Positions 26,195 through 34,565 of a stretch of 64,000 nucleotides of DNA are shown one piece after another (the stretch's first letter is position 1; each line of letters starts with the position of its first letter). The notes under the pieces were generated by a model. That model did not search any database and was not told the DNA's origin. It was given only the letters and a program-made list of their open reading frames with translations. The stretch comes from Streptomyces mayonensis. GTDB lineage: Bacteria > Actinomycetota > Actinomycetes > Streptomycetales > Streptomycetaceae. The DNA lies in assembly GCF_018982965.1 (NCBI RefSeq), contig NZ_JACBYP010000002.1:62001-126000 (forward strand), written 5' to 3'. The position numbers and the translations under genes are program-made.

Positions 26195-28744
26195 ATGCGC
26201 GCGCAGGAGATCACCTTCCTCAAGCTCGTCCAGGGCGACAAGCAGTTCCAGGTGCCCCTCTACCAACGCACGTACAGCTGGGGCAGGGAACAGCTGAAGC
26301 GTCTCTGGGAGGATGTCGGCGAGCTCGTCGAGCAGCACCTGTCGGGAGAGGTCACCGCCCCGCATTTCCTGGGCTCCGTGGTGCTGGCCCCCGGCCAGAT
26401 CCAGGCCGGCGGTGTCCAGCGGTGGCTGGTCGTGGACGGACAGCAGCGACTGACGACCCTGATGCTGGCCTTCACCGCGTTGCGCGACCATCTCAAGGAG
26501 CACGGCGACGCGCGCGGTGTGGACCGGGTCCACCGACAGACTCTGGTGAACGAGTTCCACGAGGGCCTCGACCACTATCGTCTGCTGCCGACGCAGGCCG
26601 ACCGCGAGGCATACACGGCCTGTGTCCAGTCCCGCGCCGAAGCCGGTGGCGGCGACAACATCGGTGCCGCCTACCGGTTCTTCCTCGGCGCGCTCGCCGA
26701 GGGCCGGGAGGCCGCCGGCGACGACCGGTGGATCGCGACGGTCGAGACCGTCCTGAAGGACTTGCTGTCGATTGTGGAGATCACAGCCGAACCCGGTGAC
26801 AACGTCTACCGGATCTTCGAGTCGATCAACAACACGGGGGTCGGCCTGAGCCAGAGCGACCTGCTGCGCAACTACGTGTTCATGCTCCTGCCCAAGCGGG
26901 GCGAGCGGGTCTATTCGGAGTTGTGGCTGCCGATGCAGCAGACACTCGGCCCCAAAAGCCTCGAACTCCTCGTCTGGCTGGACCTGGTGGTGCGTGGCCA
27001 CCACAAGACCAAGCAGAGCGAGATCTACCGGGAGCAGCAGAAGCGGCTCCAACCGCTGGCCGGCGACGAGGACGCGCTGCAGCGCGAGGTCGCGCAACTG
27101 GCGGAACGCGGGCGCCGGTTCCTCCGCATCATCGAACCCCGGCGTGAGCGGTCACCCGCCCTGCGCGCCGTACTGGAGCGCCTCACCGCCTGGGGCGGCC
27201 AGACCCACTACCCGCTCGCCCTTCACCTGCTGGACCTCGTCGACGGCGGAAGCACGACATCCGAGGACGCGGCGGAGGCGTTGCGGTACGTCGAGTCCTA
27301 TCTGGTGCGGCGGCTCATCTGCCAGACATCGACCACTGGCCTCAACCGCATCTTCATGGAGGCCCCGAAGGAGTTGGAGACGGACCGCCCCGCCGCCGAC
27401 GCGGTCCGGCGGTTCCTGTCCGGGCGGCGCCGCCGCTGGCCGAGCGACGAGGAGCTGCGCCAGGCCGTCCGCAGCAAGCCCTTCTACTGGAGCGGCCGTC
27501 CCCCGCAGCGGAGTTACATCCTGCGCCGTCTGGAGGAGAGCCACGGCTCCACCGAGCCCGTCGACTTCGCCAAGGCGTCCCTGAGCGTCGAGCACGTGCT
27601 CCCGCAGCGACCGGCCGCCTCGTGGTTCGACCTGCTCGCCGACGAGACCGAACCGAACCAGACCCCCCAGGAACTGCACGACCTGCTGGTGCACACTCTG
27701 GGCAATCTCACCCTCACCGGGGACAACACGAAGCTGTCCAACAGCCCGTTCGAACGCAAGCAGCAACTCCTCGACTCCAGTGCCCTGCGTATGAACCAGG
27801 AGATCGCCGCGGAGCAGCGCTGGGGCAAGGCGGAGATCCTGGCCCGTGCCGACCGTCTGACGGAGCGGGCGGTGAAGCTGTGGCCCGGACCGATCGGCGG
27901 AGTCAAGCCGACCGGCGAGGAGTGGTCCGGCTGGGCGGAACTACGGGCGGCCCTGGTGGCGATGCCGAGCGGCACATGGACGACGTACGGCGACGTCGCC
28001 GAGCTGATCGGCAGCCACCCGGTTCCGGTCGGTACGCATCTGGGGTCCAACCCCACGGTGATCGGGGCCTATCGGGTCCTCACCGCGGACGGCAAGATCT
28101 CCCCGGCGTTCCGGTGGGCGGACGGCAGTGACCGGAAGCCGCCACGGGAGCTGCTGATGAGCGAAGGGGTGAGGTTCGACCCGTCGGGCCGGGCCCACGG
28201 TTCGCAGCGCCTGAGCGCGGCGGAGTTGGCGACCTTGCTGGGCAAGGACGTCACGCAGCCCGCATCGCACGATCCGCTTCCCGACGGGGAGGACGCGGCG
28301 GCGGCCGAGCGCTTCCGCACGCAGTTGCAGGAGCACTCGCCTGAGGCGTCCGCCGGGGTTCTGAGCACGCTCGACTTCTGGCGCCTGCAGGGCGGTCACG
28401 TCACCTACGGCAGACACGAGGAGACGAGCTGCTTCCCGATGCTGGACGCGGGGACCAGTCGCCGGCCCCATCTGATCTGGCCGGTCGCGATCTACCCGGT
28501 GAGCGGAACGGTCGAGGTCGTCTTCCAGTACCTCAAGGACCGCAGCCCCTTCGACGACACGGAACAGCGCCGCGAGCTGCTGAACCGCCTCAACAAGATC
28601 GAGGGAATCGACCTGCCCGAGGCGAAGCTGGAACTGCGTCCGTCCTTCCCCGTGCGGGTGTTCGCGGAGCACGAGGAAGAGATCTGCGGGGTGCTGGACT
28701 GGTTCGTGCACACGGCAGCGCTGGATTTGGCCCAGCGGGACTGA
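26195..28744 (+). CDS. GmrSD-like DUF262-DUF1524 nuclease fused to an MGMT/ATL-like domain
   Basis: An 849-aa fusion. The N-terminal DUF262 (ParB-like NTPase) domain has YQRTYSWGREQL and the nucleotide-binding WLVVDGQQRLTTLML near residue 80. The DUF1524 HNH nuclease has the catalytic histidine in SLSVEHVLPQ near 465 and HTLGNLTLTGDNTKLSN near 500. Residues about 575-680 resemble an alkyltransferase-like (MGMT/ATL) domain: GTWTTYGDVAELIGSHPVP, VIGAYRVLTADGKISPAFRW; the alkyl-acceptor cysteine motif PCHR is absent. The last 130 residues are an unassigned alpha/beta segment. DUF262-DUF1524 proteins are type IV restriction enzymes (GmrSD, SspE, BrxU relatives) that attack modified DNA; the ATL-like module could recognise altered bases. 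Confidence 0.85.
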   Translation: MRAQEITFLKLVQGDKQFQVPLYQRTYSWGREQLKRLWEDVGELVEQHLSGEVTAPHFLGSVVLAPGQIQAGGVQRWLVVDGQQRLTTLMLAFTALRDHLKEHGDARGVDRVHRQTLVNEFHEGLDHYRLLPTQADREAYTACVQSRAEAGGGDNIGAAYRFFLGALAEGREAAGDDRWIATVETVLKDLLSIVEITAEPGDNVYRIFESINNTGVGLSQSDLLRNYVFMLLPKRGERVYSELWLPMQQTLGPKSLELLVWLDLVVRGHHKTKQSEIYREQQKRLQPLAGDEDALQREVAQLAERGRRFLRIIEPRRERSPALRAVLERLTAWGGQTHYPLALHLLDLVDGGSTTSEDAAEALRYVESYLVRRLICQTSTTGLNRIFMEAPKELETDRPAADAVRRFLSGRRRRWPSDEELRQAVRSKPFYWSGRPPQRSYILRRLEESHGSTEPVDFAKASLSVEHVLPQRPAASWFDLLADETEPNQTPQELHDLLVHTLGNLTLTGDNTKLSNSPFERKQQLLDSSALRMNQEIAAEQRWGKAEILARADRLTERAVKLWPGPIGGVKPTGEEWSGWAELRAALVAMPSGTWTTYGDVAELIGSHPVPVGTHLGSNPTVIGAYRVLTADGKISPAFRWADGSDRKPPRELLMSEGVRFDPSGRAHGSQRLSAAELATLLGKDVTQPASHDPLPDGEDAAAAERFRTQLQEHSPEASAGVLSTLDFWRLQGGHVTYGRHEETSCFPMLDAGTSRRPHLIWPVAIYPVSGTVEVVFQYLKDRSPFDDTEQRRELLNRLNKIEGIDLPEAKLELRPSFPVRVFAEHEEEICGVLDWFVHTAALDLAQRD

Positions 28745-28778
28745 GCGAAAGCGACCATCACGAATGAGAGAGACACCC

Positions 28779-29384
28779 GTGCATGTACTGAGTGCGCTCG
28801 AGCTGACGCGCGGCGGTGGCCGAGTGACGAAGACCGGCACGACGCTGTCCGGCGAGCCGTCGGTGGCGAGCGCCGTCGAGTGGGAGCTGCACCTCCCCGG
28901 ACGTCCGGCACTGAAGATCCATGACAACCACTGGCGCAACGGCGAACGGGACCTGGTGCTCCAGAAACCCCAGGTCATGCCCGAGATGCCCTCGGCCCTG
29001 TCGAATCTGCACGGCCGGCTGCGCTCCGGCGTCGCTCCCACGCCGGGCCGGCGGGAGCTCCGCGTCATGGTGTACCCGACGTATGTCGACGAGCACGACA
29101 GGCCGCGGATCAACAAGTCCTTGACCACCGAGGACCTCGCCGACCGGATGGGACTGTTCACACTGCGGGAGCTGACCGCACGGGAAGGCGTCACGCTGGA
29201 GCCCGCTCACGACCGCCCGGACCTGCCGCTCGTCGATCTGGACGACCCACAGGACGAGAAGCCCCTCCAGCACGCCCTGTTCTTCCCGGCCGAGGACGAC
29301 GAGACGCCGGTACTCGGATTCGTCCACTTCCGTGCCGTGCCTGTGCTCCGTCACATCGGCTGGTTGGGCTCAGACGGCGGCTGA
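28779..29384 (+). CDS. Hypothetical protein downstream of DUF262 gene
   Basis: About 201 aa, starting 34 bp after the DUF262 gene on the same strand. A GTG at 28779 is preferred because GAGAGAG lies just upstream; an in-frame ATG at 28764 lacks a ribosome-binding site. The protein looks like a soluble beta-rich domain: SAVEWELHLPGRPALKIHDNHW and ELRVMVYPTYVDEHDRPRINKS, then an acidic C-terminal third. I recognise no family. The operon position suggests a partner or immunity protein of the DUF262 enzyme, but nothing in the sequence proves it. Confidence 0.65.
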   Translation: MHVLSALELTRGGGRVTKTGTTLSGEPSVASAVEWELHLPGRPALKIHDNHWRNGERDLVLQKPQVMPEMPSALSNLHGRLRSGVAPTPGRRELRVMVYPTYVDEHDRPRINKSLTTEDLADRMGLFTLRELTAREGVTLEPAHDRPDLPLVDLDDPQDEKPLQHALFFPAEDDETPVLGFVHFRAVPVLRHIGWLGSDGG

Positions 29385-29390
29385 GGGGGC

Positions 29391-29859
29391 GTGGTACCGG
29401 GCAGGACGTGCCAAGGAACCGTCCGCGGCCTCGCCGGCCACACGATCTGCCTCACGGGGCGCGTGCTCGTCGACGGCGAGTGGACGTTCAGGTCGCGCTG
29501 TGCGCAACTGGCCGAGGAGCGCGGCGCGACGGCCAAGACCGACTTCTCGCGAAGAAGGCATCGACGTACGCACTCATGCATCGGGCGCTCCCGCGTTCGA
29601 CGCGGGGTGGTCACGCGGGGGGGGAACGTGTTCATCGCCGAGGTAAAGAGCCTGACGGGAGCGCGGGAGGATCAAGCAGATCCGCCTGGGCATCGGGCAG
29701 GTCCTCGACTACGCGAACCAGCTCCGGACCGCCCACCCCGACCGCCGCCTGCGTCCCGTCCTGGTGCTGGAGAAGCGGCCGGCGGGCCCTCGGTGGTCCT
29801 CATTGGCCCGATCCGCCGGCATACGGCTTACGTGGGCTCCTGGCTTCCCGGACTTGTGA
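29391..29859 (+). pseudogene. Remnant of a BRCT plus PD-(D/E)XK nuclease-like gene
   Basis: Pieces of one protein lie in different frames. GLAGHTICLTGRVLVDGEW and CAQLAEERGATAKTDF resemble a BRCT domain. NVFIAEVKSLTGA resembles the E-x-K strand of a restriction-endonuclease-like domain. A shifted frame then reads IKQIRLGIGQVLDYANQL and RPVLVLEKRPAGPRW and ends at TGA 29857-29859. Joining these needs at least one shift near 29668 and probably another near 29550. No single frame gives an intact protein. It follows the DUF262 gene on the same strand and is probably a decayed defence gene; the BRCT identification is moderate. Confidence 0.6.
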
Positions 29860-29995
29860 CGGTGAGATACGCGCACGGGTCGGCGCGTCCTGCGGCTCCG
29901 TCGTGCTCGAAGGGCCCGGCGAGGGAGAAGGGCGTGGGTCGTCCACGCCGGTTCTCCATCGGCCCCGGCCACGAAGTGGTCAATCGGCTCGGGCC

Positions 29996-31765
29996 CTACT
30001 GGGCATCGTGGGCCGTGGGCTGGGCTCCAGCCGGTTCCGCAGACCTCGTGCCAGTACTCACGCCCGCACTGCCCGGCTCGATGGGGGCATGGCGCCGCTG
30101 TTGAAGCGCGTCGCGTTCCACGTCCGGGATCGACATCGACTCCGCAAGCACGGCGGCGAGCACGTCCACTTGAGTGTCATCGATGTCGGCGGGGAAGAGC
30201 CACCGGATGTTCTCGTCGCGCGTGATGAGGTCGATCGCCAAGCGCCCGCTTCTGTCCTGTGTGGTCGCTGCTCGAACGTATCGCACTCGGTCGATCGGAA
30301 TGTCTTGACCGATCTCGCCTTGCTCAAGAAATGCGTTCGTCTTGGCCGTGATGATGCGGCGATCCGTGACAGCGACCAGTTCCCTTACCGCGGTCTTGTC
30401 CCTCGCTACCGCCAACTTCTCCTTCGCCCCGCCAAGGAGCGCAGAAACGGGACTGAGGGCGTCGGGCTGGTCGGGGAAGCCGAGGACACGCAGGTTCTCA
30501 CCATCCTCGATGAACCATCGCAGAATGCGAAGGAACGGCTTGAGCTCCAATGATTTGGGCGCGCAGACGACGCCCGGAGCTTCGAGCGGAGCCGCTGGTG
30601 GATGAAGAGCATCGGCAAGAGGCTCGATCGCTTCCAGAAGACGGGCGGAGGTTTCGCGGGCTGCCTTCACGTCCTTCCGCTTCCCTGACAGCGGCCATGC
30701 ATCGGGGCCGGGGAGCTCGGCCGCGATCCGCAGCTCCCGCGTCAGTGCGTCGACGAGGCGCGTTGCCTCGGCGAGAGCGGAGTCGAACTCCGTGCGGGTG
30801 TCGCGCGCGACGACCTCGGCGTACTGCGCCTCGGCCGCGTCCTCACGTCCAGCGGCCCTTGCCCTCGCGGCGCGCAGGGCGTGGTAGCCGGTCCATGCCC
30901 TGAGGGAGGAAAGGAGGGCGTGGGCGTCGAAGGCGATCGCTTCGGCGTTCGTCTGCAGATACTCACGGTGGCTGCGTACGTCAGGCCGGCCGATTTGTTC
31001 AATGTGGTCGCGAACGTTCCCCTGGAAGCGCTCAAGCTGCTTCTGCAGCTGCGCTCCACTCCCTGCGACGTCCTCCCACAGGGACGTCGGGACCGATTCG
31101 ATCTCCCGCGCCTGGTCCACCGCGCGATCGATGGCGGCGACGAGCCCTGTCAGTTCGGCCCACTGATCCTTGCGGATGGTGGTCAGTACCTGGCTTGTCA
31201 CCGCGAGGTTGGTCCTGACCAGGCCCGAGACCTCGCTCAGCATCATCTGAAGAGCGACCATGGCCAGCGCCGGCCCGATCGAGGCCGCGGTCTGCGCCTT
31301 GCTCACCGCGTTCACGGAGTAGAGGCGGGCCTGACGCATGATGCGGCCATCCACCATCACCGCTGCGAGATTCCCGCCGTCCTTGACGGCGAGCCTCGCG
31401 CCGCCGTTCAGCAGGGCCTGCGTCGTGGCGTCGATCCTGTAGAGCCCCTGCACGCCGGCGAACGCGTTCCCGAGGTTGCCGACCACGGTCGCCGCGTTCC
31501 CGATCGAGGCGAGGATCTCTGAGAGCTGCTTGCGGTCGGCAGCCGGAACGATCCCGAAGTCGATCAGATCGGGCTTCAGCTCCGGCGGGACCTCACCGGC
31601 GACAAGAGCCACCCCTGGGAGCACCTCCACCAGGACCGTCGATACCGTCGCCGGGTCGATGTCCGAGTCGGACGTCAAACCGTCCACATCAGGTGAGTCG
31701 GCGGTACTTCCCCAGCCGTTCTCCTCAGGCCGGGTGCTCCCCGTCGAGTCCTCAGATTCCTGCAT
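29996..31765 (-). CDS. Unknown 589-aa protein with C-terminal bacterial PH-like domain
   Basis: The ATG at 31763-31765 has an excellent GGAGGAG five bases upstream, so longer upstream frames are rejected. The N-terminus is acidic and Ser/Asp-rich. Residues about 90-190 contain hydrophobic Ala/Gly-rich segments (SIGNAATVVGNLGNAFAG; SIGPALAMVALQMM) that could touch a membrane or form a helical bundle. Long helices follow (about 190-400). Residues about 470-560 look like a bacterial PH domain: RELVAVTDRRIITAK, DIPIDRVRYVRAATT and IRWLFP. I do not recognise the family; membrane-associated sensing is an inference. Codon use is somewhat less GC-rich than the flanks, suggesting transfer with the island. 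Confidence 0.7.
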   Translation of the reverse strand: MQESEDSTGSTRPEENGWGSTADSPDVDGLTSDSDIDPATVSTVLVEVLPGVALVAGEVPPELKPDLIDFGIVPAADRKQLSEILASIGNAATVVGNLGNAFAGVQGLYRIDATTQALLNGGARLAVKDGGNLAAVMVDGRIMRQARLYSVNAVSKAQTAASIGPALAMVALQMMLSEVSGLVRTNLAVTSQVLTTIRKDQWAELTGLVAAIDRAVDQAREIESVPTSLWEDVAGSGAQLQKQLERFQGNVRDHIEQIGRPDVRSHREYLQTNAEAIAFDAHALLSSLRAWTGYHALRAARARAAGREDAAEAQYAEVVARDTRTEFDSALAEATRLVDALTRELRIAAELPGPDAWPLSGKRKDVKAARETSARLLEAIEPLADALHPPAAPLEAPGVVCAPKSLELKPFLRILRWFIEDGENLRVLGFPDQPDALSPVSALLGGAKEKLAVARDKTAVRELVAVTDRRIITAKTNAFLEQGEIGQDIPIDRVRYVRAATTQDRSGRLAIDLITRDENIRWLFPADIDDTQVDVLAAVLAESMSIPDVERDALQQRRHAPIEPGSAGVSTGTRSAEPAGAQPTAHDAQ

Positions 31766-32015
31766 ACGATCTCCTCCCCACGAGGACGCGCGACGGACAG
31801 ACATCGTCGGCGTTCCCTGGCTAAAGTCTATGGCTCGGCAACCTACGGTCCGGCCCGAATCCAGGCGGCGCCGAGTCCGGACAAGCCTGACCGCGCACCA
31901 GCACATCCCCCCACCCCCACCCCGTGATTCGACTCCGACCAGCACCTCTGCAGGCCGCCGAAGCCGTTCGCGAAGTATGACTAAGGTACCGACCTGCTCC
32001 GGAACCAGCACACGG

Positions 32016-32669
32016 TCAGCAGCTCTCGCCGAACTTGACGGTCTCGATCGTCACCGGTTGCCCGTCGAGCTTCGCCCCGGCCGCGGGAGCGGTCGAGCAG
32101 ACCTGCCAGTTGGACTCGACGAGCACCATCCGGCCCTGGCCGGACACGTCGTTGACCCTGATGCCGGTGGAGCCGTCGAGCGCCTGGCGGGCGACCTTGA
32201 CGGACTTACCCGTGAAGTCCGGCATGGTGGAGCCGGCCTCCTCGGGCTCGCCCTGGTCACCGCCCGCGGGACAGCTCTCCTCGAGCTTGACGGCACCGAA
32301 ATCTACCTCTGTGTCCGTCGGTTGCGTGCCGGAGGCGGGGCTCTGGGAGCAGACCTTCCAGTTCCGATCGAGGATCTGATTGCGGCCCCGGCCGAGCGCA
32401 TCGTGGGACGTGAGGTGGTAGAAGCCGACGGCCTGTGCCTCGTCCTGAGCGCTCTGCAGCCCCTTTCCTGCCATGTCCGGCAGCTTCGCAGTGGACTCGG
32501 CGTCGACCGCAGGCTCCTCGGCCGACTCGCCGGGGCCGATGGCCGACGCCCGGGGAGCCGAGGGCGCGGTGGATGCAGCGTCGACCGTGCCGGGGTCGGT
32601 GGTCGGACCGCAGGCGGTGAGGGCTGCGAGCAGCAGCGTCGCGGCTGCGGAGACACGGGTGATGCGCAT
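32016..32669 (-). CDS. Lipoprotein with two PASTA-like domains
   Basis: A 217-aa secreted lipoprotein. From the ATG at 32667-32669 (GGGG upstream) there is a signal peptide and lipobox LTAC with the modified cysteine at residue 20. An Ala/Pro/Asp-rich linker leads to two PASTA-like repeats: LPDMAGKGLQSAQDEAQAVGF and, about 90 residues later, MPDFTGKSVKVARQAL. Each repeat ends with a W-x-VC-S-x-P-A-x-G motif and a paired C-terminal cysteine. PASTA domains bind peptidoglycan or muropeptides. Its promoter at 32803-32831 carries the island's shared element, so an envelope protein appears to be in the defence regulon. Neighbouring Ser/Thr kinases in the island lack PASTA domains of their own. Confidence 0.8.
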   Translation of the reverse strand: MRITRVSAAATLLLAALTACGPTTDPGTVDAASTAPSAPRASAIGPGESAEEPAVDAESTAKLPDMAGKGLQSAQDEAQAVGFYHLTSHDALGRGRNQILDRNWKVCSQSPASGTQPTDTEVDFGAVKLEESCPAGGDQGEPEEAGSTMPDFTGKSVKVARQALDGSTGIRVNDVSGQGRMVLVESNWQVCSTAPAAGAKLDGQPVTIETVKFGESC

Positions 32670-32802
32670 GTTGAACCCCAAAGCGGTTGCAGATGAGAGT
32701 GGCCCGTTGTGCGGACACGGATGGGACGCGTTGCCCCGCGGGTCGCCCCCGGAAAGGTGCTCCACCGGTGAGTCGGACCAGCTCTGCGGCACCGACCCAT
32801 CC

Positions 32803-32831
32803 AGTATGCAGTTCGTGCACTCAGTTCACAA
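32803..32831 (-). promoter_or_regulatory. Lipoprotein-gene promoter with shared element (site D)
   Basis: Minus strand: -35 TTGTGA (32831-32826), a 17-bp spacer, -10 CATACT (32808-32803). The element GTGAACTGAGTGCA occupies 32829-32816, at exactly the same offset from both boxes as in sites A and E. It lies in the divergent gap between the PASTA lipoprotein gene and the 122-aa gene. Confidence 0.72.
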
Positions 32832-32930
32832 CTACATGTTGGACATCTCCCGTGCACCCCTGCCCTTCGGCGCGCGGGGCGCATAGGCTCTGAGCCCGTT
32901 CAGAGCCGAACACCAGGGTGGGAGAGGGCT

Positions 32931-33299
32931 ATGAAGAAGGACACGCTGGAGTACGAGCGTGCGCTGGACGCCGTGGTCGACATCCTGCGGGAGCGGGCAC
33001 GCGCCGGGGCGGCACCGCTGACGTACGGCGATCTCAGCACCGACTTGGCTCGGAGGGGCCACCACGTCCCCGCATTCGAGGGTCCCATGCCCTACCTGCT
33101 CGAGGCCGCTTCCGTCCGGGAGAGTCCGGACGGGTCACTGCCCCTGCTCTCGGCACTCGTGGTCCTGCGGGAGACCGGCCGGCCGTCCGGCGGCTTCTTC
33201 AAACTGGCCCGGCGTGCGCCGTACAAGCGACCGGGTGACGACATGGAGCTGTGGATCAAGGAGATCAACCGGCTCGCGAGTCACTTCTCCCTTCGCTGA
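32931..33299 (+). CDS. Small hypothetical protein (122 aa)
   Basis: A 122-aa soluble protein starting at an ATG with GGGAGAGGG upstream. It opens with a helix (EYERALDAVVDILRERARAG) and a winged-helix-like core: LTYGDLSTDLARRGHHVPAF, MPYLLEAASVRES, LPLLSALVVLRETGRPSGGFFKLAR. The LTYGDLS segment recalls the TYGDVA segment of alkyltransferase-like proteins, but no catalytic motif is seen. It is divergent from the PASTA lipoprotein gene across site D. The function is unknown; the compact, well-ordered sequence and ribosome-binding site support a real gene. Confidence 0.75.
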   Translation: MKKDTLEYERALDAVVDILRERARAGAAPLTYGDLSTDLARRGHHVPAFEGPMPYLLEAASVRESPDGSLPLLSALVVLRETGRPSGGFFKLARRAPYKRPGDDMELWIKEINRLASHFSLR

Positions 33300-33518
33300 G
33301 GACCTGCCGGCAGGTGTGGGACAGACCGCCGCAGTCCCGTACGAGGGGAGCGATCTGTGAGTGAGCACGGCTCCGAGTTGAACCAACGCCCCCATCCCAC
33401 GTCCGGGTGTCCGATTCCGCGCCCCCACAACGGGCTCGAGCCACCCTGGCGGTGCGGACCGGGCCACACCGCCTGCGGTGGCGGCTGCGGAAGAACGGCG
33501 CCCACCGCCTCGGGACCC

Positions 33519-34565
33519 TCACCCGCCGCAGAGTTCCTCGGCGCGGGCCAGGACGCCTTCCGCCAGACCACGGAATTCTCGGTAGCAGGTCTGCACGTAC
33601 TTCTGGGTGCTGCCGAGTGCGCCGTCCGCGGCCTTCAGGTCGAACATGGGCTTTCTGGCGTCGTGTGCGAGCGGCATGAGGCTGCGGTAGTTACGGAGGG
33701 TGGCGATGCGGTTCTGGTCTTCATCGGCCTGGGGCGCCCCCTCGTCCAGCACGGCCGCCGAGTAGACCCACGGAATGCGTTGCAACCACCGCTCGTAGGC
33801 CTTCACCGGTCTGTCGAGCCGCATCTCCGGCTGCATGATCACATAGCCGAGAGGGCGCATCTCCGCGCGTGGTGCGGAGAAGCCGACGGGGACGCGGGGC
33901 AGGACGAGTTGCTGCCAGTCCCTGCGCCAGGCGCGCAGGGTGGGGCCGAGGTTACTGAGGCCCTTCAGGGAGAAGAGGTCGGCCGCGAGCGGCATGAGCA
34001 CGCTGTCGGCCGCGATCAGCGCCGCCCGGTTGATCGCCCCGAGGTTGGGCCCGACGTCGATCAGGACGATGTCCGCGCCGATCTCCTCGGCCGCCTGCTC
34101 CACCACGCGGTGGAAGGCTGTGGTGGTACGGATCGCCGCGATGTCACCCGCGAACGTCTTGAACCACTCGCTGGAGAGCTTGTCCTCGAAACGGCTGAGG
34201 TCGAGGCTTCCGGCCAGCAGCCAGAGGCCCGACTGGAGTTCGGCGGGTTCGATGGGGGCGACGTCGCCCGTTCCTTCCAGGATGGGACGCACCGCGTCGG
34301 CGATCGTCTGCCCGTTGCGCACCCGACCGGTGCCGGGCAGGGCCGGGGACACCGCCCCTTGGGCGATCAGCTCGGACTTATTGTCCCAGAGTTCCTCGAT
34401 CTCGTTCTCGTCCAGGCACATCGAGGTGAGGTTCGCCTGGGGGTCCAAGTCGACGGCGAGGACCGTCAGTCCGAGCCTGCGGAACATGTGGGCCAGGTGG
34501 TAGGTCAGAGTCGTCTTCCCCACCCCGCCCTTGTTGTTGAAGAGTGCGATCGACGTGCGGTTCAT
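33519..34565 (-). CDS. ParA/Soj-like ATPase
   Basis: A 348-aa deviant-Walker ATPase. The N-terminal P-loop is ALFNNKGGVGKTTLTYH with the signature KGGVGKTT lysine pair; Walker A' follows in VLAVDLDPQANLTS and the switch region in IVLIDVGPNLGAINRAAL. ParA proteins dimerise on DNA with ATP and position DNA or protein cargo. The ATG at 34563-34565 overlaps the stop of the upstream AlbA_2 gene (ATGA), so the two are made together. No ParB partner follows and no parS is visible, so this is unlikely to be a plasmid partition locus. It is longer than a typical chromosomal Soj. It may power positioning or signalling with the AlbA_2 protein. Confidence 0.82.
   Translation of the reverse strand: MNRTSIALFNNKGGVGKTTLTYHLAHMFRRLGLTVLAVDLDPQANLTSMCLDENEIEELWDNKSELIAQGAVSPALPGTGRVRNGQTIADAVRPILEGTGDVAPIEPAELQSGLWLLAGSLDLSRFEDKLSSEWFKTFAGDIAAIRTTTAFHRVVEQAAEEIGADIVLIDVGPNLGAINRAALIAADSVLMPLAADLFSLKGLSNLGPTLRAWRRDWQQLVLPRVPVGFSAPRAEMRPLGYVIMQPEMRLDRPVKAYERWLQRIPWVYSAAVLDEGAPQADEDQNRIATLRNYRSLMPLAHDARKPMFDLKAADGALGSTQKYVQTCYREFRGLAEGVLARAEELCGG

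Noticed and set aside
31974..31990. TGACTAAGGTACC as a further shared-element copy
   Set aside because: It shares TGACTAAG with site C but loses the conserved GTTCAC half, and no -35/-10 pair lies around it.
33519..34565. Plasmid or chromosomal partition locus
   Set aside because: The ParA-like ATPase has no ParB, parS or replication gene nearby; its coupled partner is an AlbA_2 protein.
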